Below, piece after piece: positions 1-11,202 of a DNA stretch of 64,000 nt. Source of the DNA: Hydractinia symbiolongicarpus. Taxonomy: Eukaryota; Cnidaria; Hydrozoa; Anthoathecata; Hydractiniidae. The DNA is taken from positions 9,116,001 to 9,180,000 of the forward strand of contig NC_079876.1 in assembly GCF_029227915.1 (NCBI RefSeq), read 5' to 3'. The notes beneath the pieces are model-generated. The model worked only from the letters and a program-made list of their open reading frames with translations. It did not search any database and had not been told where the DNA came from. A program made the position numbers and the translations under genes. Each line of letters starts with the position of its first letter. Within the stretch, counting starts at the first letter, position 1.

Positions 1-14
1 AGCGACTACACTTG

Positions 15-29
15 GCGCTGTGGTAGCGC
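15..29. other. Conserved short inverted repeat GCGCT-GTGGT-AGCGC (representative)
   Basis: Five-base complementary arms GCGCT and AGCGC flank a five-base loop, GTGGT. The word is kept intact in most monomers of all four subarrays, although flanking bases vary. Changes in individual monomers are known, such as GGTCGCTG in the 5598 group, GGGAGCTG at 16798 and 23516, and GGGCTCTGTGGAAGCGC in the 746-bp dimers. It could form a small hairpin in single-stranded DNA or RNA, or be a protein site with dyad symmetry. Nothing in the sequence decides between these. Confidence 0.6.
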
Positions 30-953
30 TTCATTTAAAAAATAAGATGAAAAAGTCATTTTTTTACTGTGGGACCAATCCTAGCCGTTATTGCGCCCTG
101 AAGAAATAGCGACAGTTTCAAAAACTACATTTCATTGACTTTCTAACGGTGTCAGTCCGTTTGAGTTACAACGGTTGCGTCACATATTCGTAGCAACATG
201 AATTTAGCGATATTTTTCTGATATTACTAGGTTGCATCGCCTTTAACAATGAAACGATTGACTGTGGGACTTAATTGAACTAACTTTGGACTGTGACCTG
301 ATGAATGTGATAAATGAGACAATTGGACTCCAAGAAATAACATTGTTCTTAATATGACATGATTGCCGAAACTCAGCGACTACACTAGTCGCTGTGGTAG
401 CGCTTCATTTAAGAATTAAGATGAAAAAGCCATTTTTTTACTGTGGCACCAATCCTAGCCGTTATCGTGCGCTGAAGAAATAGTGACAGTTTCAAAAACT
501 ACATTTCACTGACTTTCTAACGGTGTCTATCCGTTTAAGTTTCAACGGTTGTGTCATATATTCGTACCAACATGTATTTAGCGATATTCATCTGATATTA
601 CTAGGTTGCACCGCTTTTAACAGTGAATTGATTGACTGTGGGACTTAATTGAACTAACTTTTGACTGTGACCTGATAAATGTGATAAATGAAAAAATTGG
701 ACTCCAAGAAATAGCATTCTTCTGAATTTGACATGATTGCATAAACTCAGCGATTACACTGAGCGCTGTTGTAGCGCTTCATTTAAAAATTTAAATTAAT
801 AAGTCATTTTTTACTGTGGGACCAATCCTAGCCGTTATCGCGCTCTGAAGAAATAGCGACAGTCTCAGAAACTTCATTTCATTGACTTTCTAACGGTGTC
901 AGTCCGTTTGAGTTACAACGGTTCGGTCACATATTCGTACCAACATGAATTTG

Positions 954-2445
954 GCGATACTTTTCTGATTTTACTAGGCTTCATCGCCTTTAACAATAAA
1001 ATGATTGACTGTGGGACTTAATTGAACTAACGTTTTACTGTGACCTGATAAATGTGATGAATGAAAGAATTGGACTCCAAGAAATGGCATTCTTCTTAAT
1101 TTGACATGATTGCCTAAACTCTGCGTTTACACTGGGCGCTGTTGTAGCGCTTCATTTAAAAATTTAAATTAATAAGTCATTTTTTACTGTGGGACCAATC
1201 CTAGCCGTTATCGCGCCCTGAAGAAATAGCGACAGTTTCAAAAACTACATTTCATTGACTTTCTAACGGTGTCAGTCCGTTTGAGTTTAAACGGTTGGGT
1301 CACATATTCGTACCAACATGTATTTAGCGATATTTATCTGACATTACTAGGTTGCATCGCTTTTAACAGTGAAATGATTGACTGTGGGACTTAATTGAAA
1401 TAACTTTTGTCTGTGACCTGATAAATGTGATAAATGAAAAAATTGGACTCCAAGAAATAGCATTCTTCTTAATTTGACATGATTGCCTAAACTCAGCGTT
1501 TACACTGGGCGCTGTTGTAGCGCTTTATTTAAAAATTTAAATTAATAAGTCATTTTTTACTGTGGGACCAATCCTAGCCGTTATCGCGCCATGAAGAAAT
1601 AGCGACAGTTTCAAAAACTTCTTTTCATTGACTTTCTAACGGTGTCAGTCCATTTGAGTTACAACGGTTAAGTCACATATTCGTACCAACATGAATTTAG
1701 CGATATTCATCTGATATTACTAGGTTGCACCTCTTTTAACAGTGAAACGATTGACTGTGGGACTTAATTGAACTAACTTTTGACTGTGACCTGATAAATG
1801 TGATAAAGTAGGCAATTGGATTCCAAGAAAAAACATTCTTCTTAATTTGACATGATTGCCGAAATTCAGCGATTACACTGGGCGCTGTGGTAGCGCTTCT
1901 TTTAAGAATTAAGATAAGAAAGTCATATTTTACCGTGGGACCAATCCTAGCCGTTATCATGCGCTGAAGAAATAGTGACAGTTTCAAAAACTTAATTTCA
2001 TTGACTTTCTAACGGTGTCAGTCCGTTTGAGTTTAAACGGTTGGGTCACATATTCGTACCAAAATGTATTTAGCGATATTCATCTGACATTACTAGGTTG
2101 CATCGCTTTTAACAGTGAATTGATTGACTGTGGGACTTAATTGAACTAACTTTGGACTGTGACCTGATTAATGTGATAAATGAGAAAATTGGAATTCAAG
2201 AAATAACATTCTTTTTAATTTGACATGATTGCCGGAACTCAGCGATTACACCGGCCGTTGTGGTGGCGCTTCAATTCAAAATTAAGATAAAAAACTCATT
2301 TTTTGCTGAGGGACCAATCCTAGCCGTTAGTGCGCGCTGAAGAAATAGTGACAGTTTCAAAAACTACATTTCATTGACTTTCTAACGGTGTCAGTCCGTT
2401 TAAGTTTCAACGGTTGGGTCATATATTCGTACCAACATGTATTTA
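954..2445. repeat. Four-monomer HOR, copy 1 (1492 bp)
   Basis: The sequence from 954 recurs 1492 bp downstream at 2446. The match includes rare markers such as GATACTTTTCTGATTTTACT (starting at 957 and 2449) and ACCTCTTTTAACAGTGAAAC near 1731 and 3223. The unit begins and ends inside monomers, at the TAGCGAT word about 205 bp into monomers 749 and 2241, so the amplified unit is not in phase with the boundary word used here. Its period is exactly four monomers of 373 bp. Confidence 0.88.
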
Positions 2446-3937
2446 GCGATACTTTTCTGATTTTACTAGGCTTCATCGCCTTTAACAATAAAATGATTGA
2501 CTGTGGGACTTAATTGAACTAACGTTTTACTGTGACCTGATAAATGTGATGAATGAAAGAATTGGACTCCAAGAAATGGCATTCTTCTTAATTTGACATG
2601 ATTGCCTAAACTCTGCGTTTACACTGGGCGCTGTTGTAGCACTTCATTTAAAAATTTAAATTAATAAGTCATTTTTTACTGTGGGACCAATCCTAGCCGT
2701 TATCGCGCCCTGAAGAAATAGCGACAGTTTCAAAAACTACATTTCATTGACTTTCTAACGGTGTCAGTCCGTTTGAGTTTAAACGGTTGGGTCACATATT
2801 CGTACCAACATGTATTTAGCTATATTTATCTGACATTACTAGGTTGCATCGCTTTTAACAGTGAAATGATTGACTGTGGGACTTAATTGAACTAACTTTT
2901 GTCTGTGACCTGATAAATGTGGAAAATGAAAAAGTTGGACTCCAAGAAATAGCATTCTTCTTAATTTGACATGATTGCCTAAACTCAGCGTTTACACTGG
3001 GCGCTGTTGTAGCGCTTTATTTAAAAATTTAAATTAATAAGTCATTTTTTACTGTGGGACCAATCCTAGCCGTTATCGCGCCATGAAGAAATAGCGACAG
3101 TTTCAAAAACTTCTTTTCATTGACTTTCTAACGGTGTCAGTCCATTTGAGTTACAACGGTTAAGTCACATATTCGTACCAACATGAATTTAGCGATATTC
3201 ATCTGATATTACTACGTTGCACCTCTTTTAACAGTGAAACGATTGACTGTGGGACTTAATTGAACTAACTTTTGACTGTGACCTGATAAATGTGATAAAG
3301 TAGGCAATTGGATTCCAAGAAAAAACATTCTTCTTAATATGACTTGATTGCCGAAATTCAGCGATTACACTGGGCGCTGTGGTAGCGCTTCTTTTAAGAA
3401 TTAAGATAAGAAAGTCATATTTTACCGTGGGACCAATCCTAGCCGTTATCATGCGCTGAAGAAATAGCGACAGTTTCAAAAACTTAATTTCATTGACTTT
3501 CTAACGGTGTCAGTCCGTTTGAGTTTAAACGGTTGGGTCACATATTCGTACCAAAATGTATTTAGCGATATTCATCTGACATTACTAGGTTGCATCGCTT
3601 TTAACAGTGAATTGATTGACTGTGGGACTTAATTGAACTAACTTTGGACTGTGACCTGATTAATGTGATAAATGAGAAAATTGGAATTCAAGAAATAACA
3701 TTCTTCATAATTTGACATGATTGCCGGAACTCAGCGATTACACCGGCCGTTGTGGTGGCGCTTCAATTCAAAATTAAGATAAAAAACTCATTTTTTGCTG
3801 AGGGACCAATCCTATCCGTTAGCGCGCGCTGAAGAAATAGTGACAGTTTCAAAAACTACATTTCATTGACTTTCTAACGGTGTCAGTCCGTTTAAGTTCC
3901 AACGGTTGGGTCATATATTCGTACCAACATGTATTTA
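2446..3937. repeat. Four-monomer HOR, copy 2 (1492 bp)
   Basis: Near-identical tandem copy of 954-2445. Differences seen by eye are few, for example GATATTACTAGG near 1713 against GATATTACTACG near 3205, and TTAATTTGACATG near 1843 against TTAATATGACTTG near 3335. It ends where monomer 3733, whose first half matches monomer 2241, continues as ATTCATCTGATATT instead of ACTTTTCTGATTTT. Confidence 0.88.
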
Positions 3938-5056
3938 GCGATATTCATCTGATATTACTAGGTTGCACCTCTTTTAACAGTGAAACGATTGACTGTGGGA
4001 CTTAATTGAACTAACTTTTGACTGTGACCTGATAAATGTGATAAATGAAAAAATTGGACTCCAAGAAATAGCACTCGTCTTAATTTGACATGATTGCCTA
4101 AACTCAGCGATTACACTGGTTCCTGTTGTAGCGCTTCATTTAAAAGTTTAAATTAATAAGTCATTTTTTACTGTGGGACCAATCCTAGCCGTTATTGCGC
4201 CCTGAAGAAATAGCGACAGTTTCAAAAACTACATTTCATTGACTTTCTAACGGTGTCAGTCCGTTTGAGTTACAACGGTTGCGTCACATATTCGTACCAA
4301 CATGAATTTAGCGATATTTTCCTGATATTCCTAGGTTGCATCGCCTTAAACAATTAAACGATTGACTGTGTGACTTAATTGAACTAAATTTGGACTGTGA
4401 CCTGATAAATGTGATAAAGTAGGCAATTGGATTCCAAGAAAAAACATTCTCCTTAATTTGACATGATTGCCGAAATTCAGCGATTACACTAGGCGCTGTG
4501 GTAGCGCCTCATTTAAGAATTAAGATAAGAAAGTCATATTTTACCGTGGGACCAATCCTAGCCGTTATCATGCGCTGAAGAAATAGCGACAGTTTCAAAA
4601 ACTACATTTCATTGACTTTCTAACGGTGTCAGTCCGTTTGAGTTTAAACGGTTGGGTCACATATTCGTACCAACATGTATTTAGCGATATTCATCTGACA
4701 TTACTAGGTTGCATCGCTTTTAACAGTGAATTGATTGACTGTGGGACTTAATTGAACTAACTTTGGACTGTGACCTGATTAATGTGATAAATGAGAAAAT
4801 TGGAATTCAAGAAATAACATTCTTCTTAATTTGACATGATTGCCGGAACTCAGCGATTACACCGGCCGTTGTGGTGGCGCTTCAATTCAAAATTAAGATA
4901 AAAAACTCATTTTTTGCTGTGGGACCAATCCTGGCCGTTAGCGCGCGCTGAAGAAATAGTGACAGTTTCAAAAACTACATTTCATTGACTTTCTTACGGT
5001 GTCAGTCCGTTTAAGTTTCAACGGTTGGGTCATATATTCGTACCAACATGTATTTA
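3938..5056. repeat. Three-monomer version of the HOR (1119 bp)
   Basis: Starts at the same in-monomer point as the two 1492-bp units but has three monomers instead of four. It recurs at an offset of 1119 bp: the CCGGCCGTTGTGG marker at 3741 recurs at 4860, and GGTTCCTGTTGTAG near 4116 recurs as GGTCCCTGTTGTAG near 5235. A further partial copy runs from 5057 to about 5515 before the sequence changes to the GATGAATG type. One monomer has been lost or gained relative to the upstream units. Confidence 0.82.
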
Positions 5057-5597
5057 GCGATATTCATCTGATATTACTAGGTTGCACCTCTTTTAACAGT
5101 GAAACGATTGACTGTGGGACTTAATTGAACTAACTTTTGACTGTGACCTGATAAATGTGATAAATGAAAAAATTGGACTCCAAGAAATAGCACTCGTCTT
5201 AATTTGACATGATTGCCTAAACTCAGCGATTACACTGGTCCCTGTTGTAGCGCTTCATTTAAAAGTTTAAATTAATAAGTCATTTTTTACTGTGGGACCA
5301 ATCCTAGCCGTTATTGCGCCCTGAAGAAATAGCGACAGTTTCAAAAACTACATTTCATTGACTTTCTAACGGTGTCAGTCCGTTTGAGTTACAACGGTTG
5401 CGTCACATATTCGTACCAACATGAATTTAGCGATATTTTCCTGATATTACTAGGTTGCATCGCCTTTAACAATGAAACGATTGACTGTGGGACTTAATTG
5501 AACTAACTTTGGACTGTGATCTGATGAATGTGATAAATGAGACAATTGGACTCCAAGAAATAACATTGTTCTTAATTTGACATGATTGCCGAAACTC

Positions 5598-6345
5598 AGC
5601 GACTACACTGGTCGCTGTGGTAGCGCTTCATTTAAGAATTAAGATGAAAAAGTCATTTTTTTACTGTGGGACCAATCCTAGCCGTTATCGCGCACTGAAA
5701 AAATAACGACAGTTTCAAAAACTACTTTTCATTGACTTTTTAACATTATCAATCCGTTTGAGTTACAACGGTTGCGTCACATATTCGTACCAACATGAAT
5801 TAAGCGATATTTTTCTGATATTACTAGGTTGCATCGCCTTTAACAATGAAACGATTGACTGTGGGACTTAATTGAACTAACTTTGGACTGTGATCTGATG
5901 AATGTGATAAATGAGACAATTGGACTCCAAGAAATAACATTGTTCTTAATTTGACATGATTGCCGAAACTCAGCGACTACACTGGTCGCTGTGGTAGCGC
6001 TTCATTTAAGAATTAAGATGAAAAAGTCATTTTTTTACTGTGGGACCAATCCTAGCCGTTATCGCGCACTGAAAAAATAGCGACAGTTTCAAAAACTACT
6101 TTTCATTGACTTTTTAACATTATCAATCCGTTTGAGTTACAACGGTTGCGTCACATATTCGTACCAACATGAATTAAGCGATATTTTTCTGATATTACTA
6201 GGTTGCATCGCCTTTAACAATGAAACGATTGACTGTGGGACTTAATTGAACTAACTTTGGACTGTGACCTGATGAATGTAATAAATGAGACAATTGGATT
6301 CCAAGAAATAACATTGTTCTTAATTTGACATGATTGCTGAAACTC
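5598..6345. repeat. Near-identical adjacent monomer pair (374 + 374 bp)
   Basis: Monomers 5598 and 5972 are almost the same sequence. Both carry GCGCACTGAAAAAATA near offset 91 and the unusual AACATTATCAATCC in place of AACGGTGTCAGTCC. They differ at a few sites, for example AATAACGAC in the first and AATAGCGAC in the second. Also shared across the junctions is GTGATCTGATGAATG near 5516 and 5890, so the duplicated 374-bp unit probably begins in the second half of monomer 5225. This looks like a recent single-monomer duplication. Confidence 0.85.
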
Positions 6346-6718
6346 AGCGACTACACTTGGCGCTGTGGTAGCGCTTCATTTAAGAATTAAGATGAAAAAG
6401 TCATTTTTTTACTGTGGGACAAATCTTAGCCGTTATCGCGCGCTGAAGAAATAGCGACAGTTTCAAAAACTACATTTCATTGACTTTTTAACAGTATCAA
6501 TCCGTTTGAGTTACAACGCTTGAGTCACATATTCCTACCAACATGTATTTCTTGATATTTTTCAGGTATTACTAAGTTGTATGGCTTTTAACAGCGAAAC
6601 GATTGACTGTGGGAATTAATTGAACTGAGTATGGACTGTGACCTTATAAATATGAAAGTGAGACAATTGGACTCCAAGAAAGAACATTCTTCTTAATTTG
6701 ACATGATTGCCGAAACTT
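6346..6718. repeat. Isolated class A monomer inside subarray I
   Basis: This monomer carries the full class A second half: AACAGTATCAATCC, AACGCTTGAGTCAC, TTCCTACCAACATG, CTTGATATTTTTCAGG, AAGTTGTATGGC, GGGAATTAATTGAACTGAG and CTTATAAATATGAAAG. Class A is otherwise absent until 10456, about 4.1 kb downstream, where it becomes half of the subarray II repeat. The monomer is therefore either a relative of the founder of subarray II or the product of exchange with it. It differs from the downstream class A consensus in GGGACAAATCTTAG near 6417. Confidence 0.8.
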
Positions 6719-9333
6719 AGCGACTACACTGGTCGCTGTGGTAGCGCTTCATTTAAGAATTAAGATGAAAAAGCCATTTTTTTACTGTGGCACCAATCCT
6801 AGCCGTTATCGCGCGCTGAAGAAATAGCGACAGTTTCAAAAACTACATTTCATTGACTTTTTAACGGTGTCAGTCCGTTTGAGTTTCAACAGTTGGGTCA
6901 CATATTTGTACCAACATGTATTTAGCGATATTTTTCCGATATTACTAGGTTGCATCGCCTTTAACAATGAAGCGATTGACGTTGGGACTTAATTGAACTA
7001 ACTTTGGACTGTGACCTGATGAATGTGATAAATGAGACAATTGGACTCCAAGAAAAAACATTCTTCTTAATTTGACATGATTGCCGAAATTCAGCGATTA
7101 CACTGGGCGCTGTGGTAGCGCCTCATTTAAGAATTAAGATAAGAAAGTCATATTTTACCGTGGGACCAATCCTAGCCGTTATCTCGCGCTGAAAAAAAAG
7201 CGACAGTTTCAAAAACTACATTTCAATGACTTTCTAACGGTGTCATTCCGTTTGAGTTTAAACGGTTGGGTCACATATTCGTACCAACATGTGTTTAGCG
7301 ATATTCATCTGACATTACTAGGTTGCATCGCTTTTAACAGTGAAATGATTGACTGTGGGACTTAATTTAACTAACTTTTGACTGTGACCTGATAAATGTG
7401 ATAAATGAGACAATTGGACTCCAAGAAATAACATTGTTCTTAATTTGACATGATTGCTGAAACTCAGCGACTACACTGGTCGCTGTGGTAGCGCTTCATT
7501 TAAGAATTAACATGAAAAAGTCATTTTTTTACTGTGGGACCAATCCTAGCCGTTATCGCGCGCTGAAGAAATAGCGACAGTTTCAAAAACTACATTTCAT
7601 TGACTTTCTAACGGTGTCAGTCCGTTTGAGTTTTAACGGTTGGGTCACATATTTGTACCAACATGTATTTAGCGATATTTTTCCGATATTACTAGGTTGC
7701 ATCGCCTTTAACAATGAAGCGATTGACGTTGGGACTTAATTGAACTAACTTTGGACTGTGACCTGATGAATGTGATAAATGAGACAATTGGACTCCAAGA
7801 AAAAACATTCTTCTTAATTTGACATGATTGCCGAAATTCAGCGATTACACTGGGCGCTGTGGTAGCGCCTCATTTAAGAATTAAGATAAGAAAGTCATAT
7901 TTTACCGTGGGACCAATCCTAGCCGTTATCTCGCGCTGAAAAAAAAGCGACAGTTTCAAAAACTACATTTCAATGACTTTCTAACGGTGTCATTCCGTTT
8001 GAGTTTAAACGGTTGGGTCACATATTCGTACCAACATGTGTTTAGCGATATTCATCTGACATTACTAGGTTGCATCGCTTTTAACAGTGAAATGATTGAC
8101 TGTGGGACTTAATTTAACTAACTTTTGACTGTGACCTGATAAATGTGATAAATGAGACAATTGGACTCCAAGAAATAACATTGTTCTTAATTTGACATGA
8201 TTGCTGAAACTCAGCGACTACACTGGTCGCTGTGGTAGCGCTTCATTTAAGAATTAACATGAAAAAGTCATTTTTTTACTGTGGGACCAATCCTAGCCGT
8301 TATCGCGCGCTGAAGAAATAGCGACAGTTTCAAAAACTACATTTCATTGACTTTCTAACGGTGTCAGTCCGTTTGAGTTTTAACGGTTGGGTCACATATT
8401 CGTACCAACATTTATTTAGCGATATTTTTCCGATATTACTACGTTTCATCGCCTTTAACAATGAAACGATTGACTGTGGGACTTAATTGAACTAACTTTG
8501 GAGTGTGACCTGACGAATGTGATAAATGAGACAATTGGACTCCAAGAAATAACATTGTTCTTAACATGACATGATTGCCGAAACTCAGCGATTACACTGG
8601 GCGCTGTGGTAGCGCTTCATTTAAGAATTAAGATAAGAAAGTCATATTTTACCGTGGGACCAATCCTAGCCGTTATCTCGCGCTGAAAAAAAAGCGACAG
8701 TTTCAAAAACTACATTTCATTGACTTTCTAACGGTGTCATTCCGTTTGAGTTTAAACGGTTGGGTCACATATTCGTACCAACATGTGTTTAGCGATATTC
8801 ATCTGACATTACTAGGTTGCATCGCTTTTAACAGTGAAATGATTGACTGTGGGACTTAATTGAACTAACTTTTGACTGTGACCTGATAAATGTGATAAAT
8901 GAGACAATTGGACTCCAAGAAATAACATTGTTCTTAATTTGACATGATTGCCGAAACTCAGCGACTACACTGGTCGCTGTGGTAGCGCTTCATTTAAGAA
9001 TTAACAATAAAAAGTCATTTTTTTACTGTGGGACCAATCCTAGCCGTTATCGCGCGCTGAAGAAATAGCGACAGTTTCAAAAACTACATTTCATTAAATT
9101 TCTAACGGTGTCAGTCCGTTTGAGTTTTAACGGTTGGGTCACATATTCGTACCAACATTTATTTAGCGATATTTTTCCGATATTACTAGGTTTCATCGCC
9201 TTTAACAATGAAACGATTGACTGTGGGACTTAATTGAACTAACTTTGGAGTGTGACCTGATGAATGTGATAAATGAGACAATTGGACTCCAAGAAATAAC
9301 ATTGTTCTTAACATGACATGATTGCCGAAACTC
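6719..9333. repeat. 747-bp dimer repeated three times, then a partial copy
   Basis: Units are 6719-7465, 7466-8212 and 8213-8959 (747 bp each), followed by a matching monomer 8960-9333. The second monomer of each pair carries ATCTCGCGCTGAAAAAAAAG. The first two units also share GAAGCGATTGACGTTGGG near 6967 and 7714, while the third and the trailing monomer have GATTGACTGTGGG and CCAACATTTATTTAGCG instead. The first two units are therefore each other's closest relatives. Confidence 0.85.
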
Positions 9334-9707
9334 AGCGACTACACTGGTCGCTGTGGTAGCGCTTCATTTAAGAATTAAGATGAAAAAGCCATTTTTTTGC
9401 TGAGGGACCAATCCTAGCCGTTAGCGCGCGCTGAAGAAATAGTGACAGTTTCAAAAACTACATTTCATTGACTTTCAAACGGTGTCAGTCCGTTTACGTT
9501 TCAACAGTTGGGTCATATATTCGTACCAACATGTATTTAGCGATATTCATTTGATATTACTAGGTTGCACCTCTTTTAACAGTGAAACGATTGACTGTGG
9601 GACTTAATTGAACTAACTTTTGACTATGACCTGATAAATGTGATAAATGAGACGATTGGACTCCAAGAAAAAACATTCTTCTTAGTTTGACATGATTGCC
9701 GAAAGTC
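9334..9707. repeat. Out-of-place monomer of the 2241/3733/4852 type
   Basis: This monomer has TTTTGCTGAGGGACC, CGTTAGCGCGCGCTG, AATAGTGACAG, GGTCATATATTCG, GATATTCATTTGATATT and TGCACCTCTTTTAACAG. Together these words otherwise mark the monomers around 2241-5225, more than 4 kb upstream. Its first 50 bp instead resemble the immediate neighbours (GACTACACTGGTCGCTG). It is a chimera of local and distant types. Confidence 0.75.
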
Positions 9708-10754
9708 AGCGATTACACTGGGCGCTGTGGTAGCGCTTCATTTAAGAATTAAGATGAAAAAGTCATTTTTTTACTGTGGCACCAATCCTAGCCGTTATCG
9801 CGCGCTGAAGAAATAGCAACAGTTTCAAAAACTACATTTCATTGACTTTTTAACAGTATCAATCCGTTTGAGTTACAACGGTTGCGTCACATATTCGTAC
9901 CAACATGAATTTAGCGATATTTTTCTGATATTACTAGGTTGCATCGCCTTTAACAATGAAACGATTGACTGTGGGACTTAATTGAACTAACTTTGGACTG
10001 TAACCTGATGAATGTGATAAATGAGACAATTGGACTCAAAGAAATAACGTTGTTCTTAATTTGACATGATTGCCGAAACTCAGCGACTACACTGGTCGCT
10101 GTGGTAGCGCTTCATTTAAGAATTAACATGAAAAAGTCATTTTTTTACTGTGGGACCAATCCTAGCCGTCATCGCGCGCTGAAGAATTAGCGACAGTTTC
10201 AAAAACTACATTTCATTGACTTTCTAACGGTGTCATTCCGTTTGAGTTTTAACGGTTGGGTCACATATTCGTACCAACATGTATTTAGCGATATTTTTCC
10301 GATATTACTAGGTTGCATCGCCTTTAACAATGAAACGATTGACTGTGGGACTTAATTGAACTAACTTTGGACTGTGACCTGATGAATGTGATAAATGAGA
10401 CAATTGGACTCCAAGAAAAAACATTGTTCTTAATTTGACATGATTGCTGAAACTCAGCGACTACACTTGGCGCTGTGGTAGCGCTTCATTTAAGAATTTA
10501 GATGAAAAAGTCATTTTTTTACTGTGGGACCAATCCTAGCCGTTGTCGCGCGCTGAAGAAATAGCGACAGTTTCAAAAACTACATTTCATTGACTTTTTA
10601 ACAGTATCAATCCGTTTGAGTTACAACGCTTGAGTCACATATTCCTACCAACATGTATTTCTTGATATTTTTCAGGTATTACTAAGTTGTATGGCTTTTA
10701 ACAGCGAAACGATTGACTGTGGGAATTAATTGAACTGAGTATGGACTGTGACCT

Positions 10755-10762
10755 TATAAATA
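10755..10762 (+). promoter_or_regulatory. TATA-box-like TATAAATA in class A monomers (representative)
   Basis: Class A monomers contain CCTTATAAATATGAAAG, with a good match to the metazoan TATA box, about 300 bp into the unit. The example is in monomer 10456, and it recurs in every ordinary class A monomer of subarray II (for example 11203, 11948, 16425, 19784, 26502). Class B reads GTGATAAATGAG at this place and has no match. With 39% G+C, chance matches are common, and no initiator or downstream transcript feature was identified. This is only a candidate for satellite transcription. Confidence 0.25.
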
Positions 10763-11202
10763 TGAAAGTGAGACAATTGGACTCTTAGAAATAACATTCT
10801 TCTTAATTTGACATGATTGCCGAAACTCAGCGATTACACTGGGCGCTGTGGTAGCACTTCATTTAAGAATTAAGATGAAAAAGTCATTTTTTTACTGTGG
10901 GACCAATCCTAGCCGTTATCGCGCGCTGAAGAAATAGCGACAGTTTCAAAAACTACATTTCATTGACTTTCTAACGGTGTCCGTACGTTTGAGTTACAAC
11001 GGTTGCGTCACATATTCGTACCAACATGAATTTAGCGATATTTTTCCGATATTACTAGGTTGCATCGCCTTTAACAATGAAACGATTGACTGTGGGACTT
11101 AATTGAACTAACTTTGGACTGTGACCTGATGAATGTGATAAATGAGACAATTGGACTCCAAGAAAAAACATTGTTCTTAATTTGACATGATTGCCGAAAC
11201 TC

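Larger units (their letters stand above)
1..10455. repeat. Subarray I: heterogeneous monomers with short-period HORs
   Basis: Twenty-eight monomers start at 1, 375, 749, 1122, 1495, 1868, 2241, 2614, 2987, 3360, 3733, 4106, 4479, 4852, 5225, 5598, 5972, 6346, 6719, 7093, 7466, 7840, 8213, 8587, 8960, 9334, 9708 and 10082. Subtypes are recognisable by local words: an AAATTTAAATTAATAAG version of the offset-40 region (749, 1122, 1495, 2614, 2987), a CCGGCCGTTGTGGTGGCGC version (2241, 3733, 4852), and a GAAAAAAAAGCGAC version (7093, 7840, 8587). No single long HOR spans this part. It is a chain of small local amplifications. The AAATTTAAATTAAT subtype is shared with subarray III but not seen in subarray II. 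Confidence 0.9.

Noticed and set aside
190-205. CENP-B box candidate around ATTCGTACCAACATG
   Set aside because: TTCG and the spaced A fit the nTTCGnnnnAnnCGGGn core, but the CGGG part is ATGA or ATGT in the monomers, so the essential half is missing.
345-365. Bacterial-type -35 word TTGACA in TAATTTGACATGATTG
   Set aside because: It is a fixed part of every monomer. The TATAAT at 60481 is a single-subtype variant overlapping it, with no spacing for a promoter and no gene downstream.
1-374. Identity with Drosophila 1.688 (359 bp) or other known 360-370-bp insect satellites
   Set aside because: Only the length is similar. I could not recognise the sequence as any of these, so no family name is given.
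915-930. tRNA-like Pol III B box in CGGTTCGGTCAC
   Set aside because: Only a partial match to GGTTCGANNCC, in one monomer. No A box at suitable distance and no cloverleaf could be drawn.
1736-1987. Minus-strand open frame of 83 codons, repeated at 3228-3479
   Set aside because: It starts at TTG, lies wholly inside satellite monomers, and recurs at exactly the 1492-bp HOR spacing. Equivalent frames are closed by ordinary monomer variation elsewhere.
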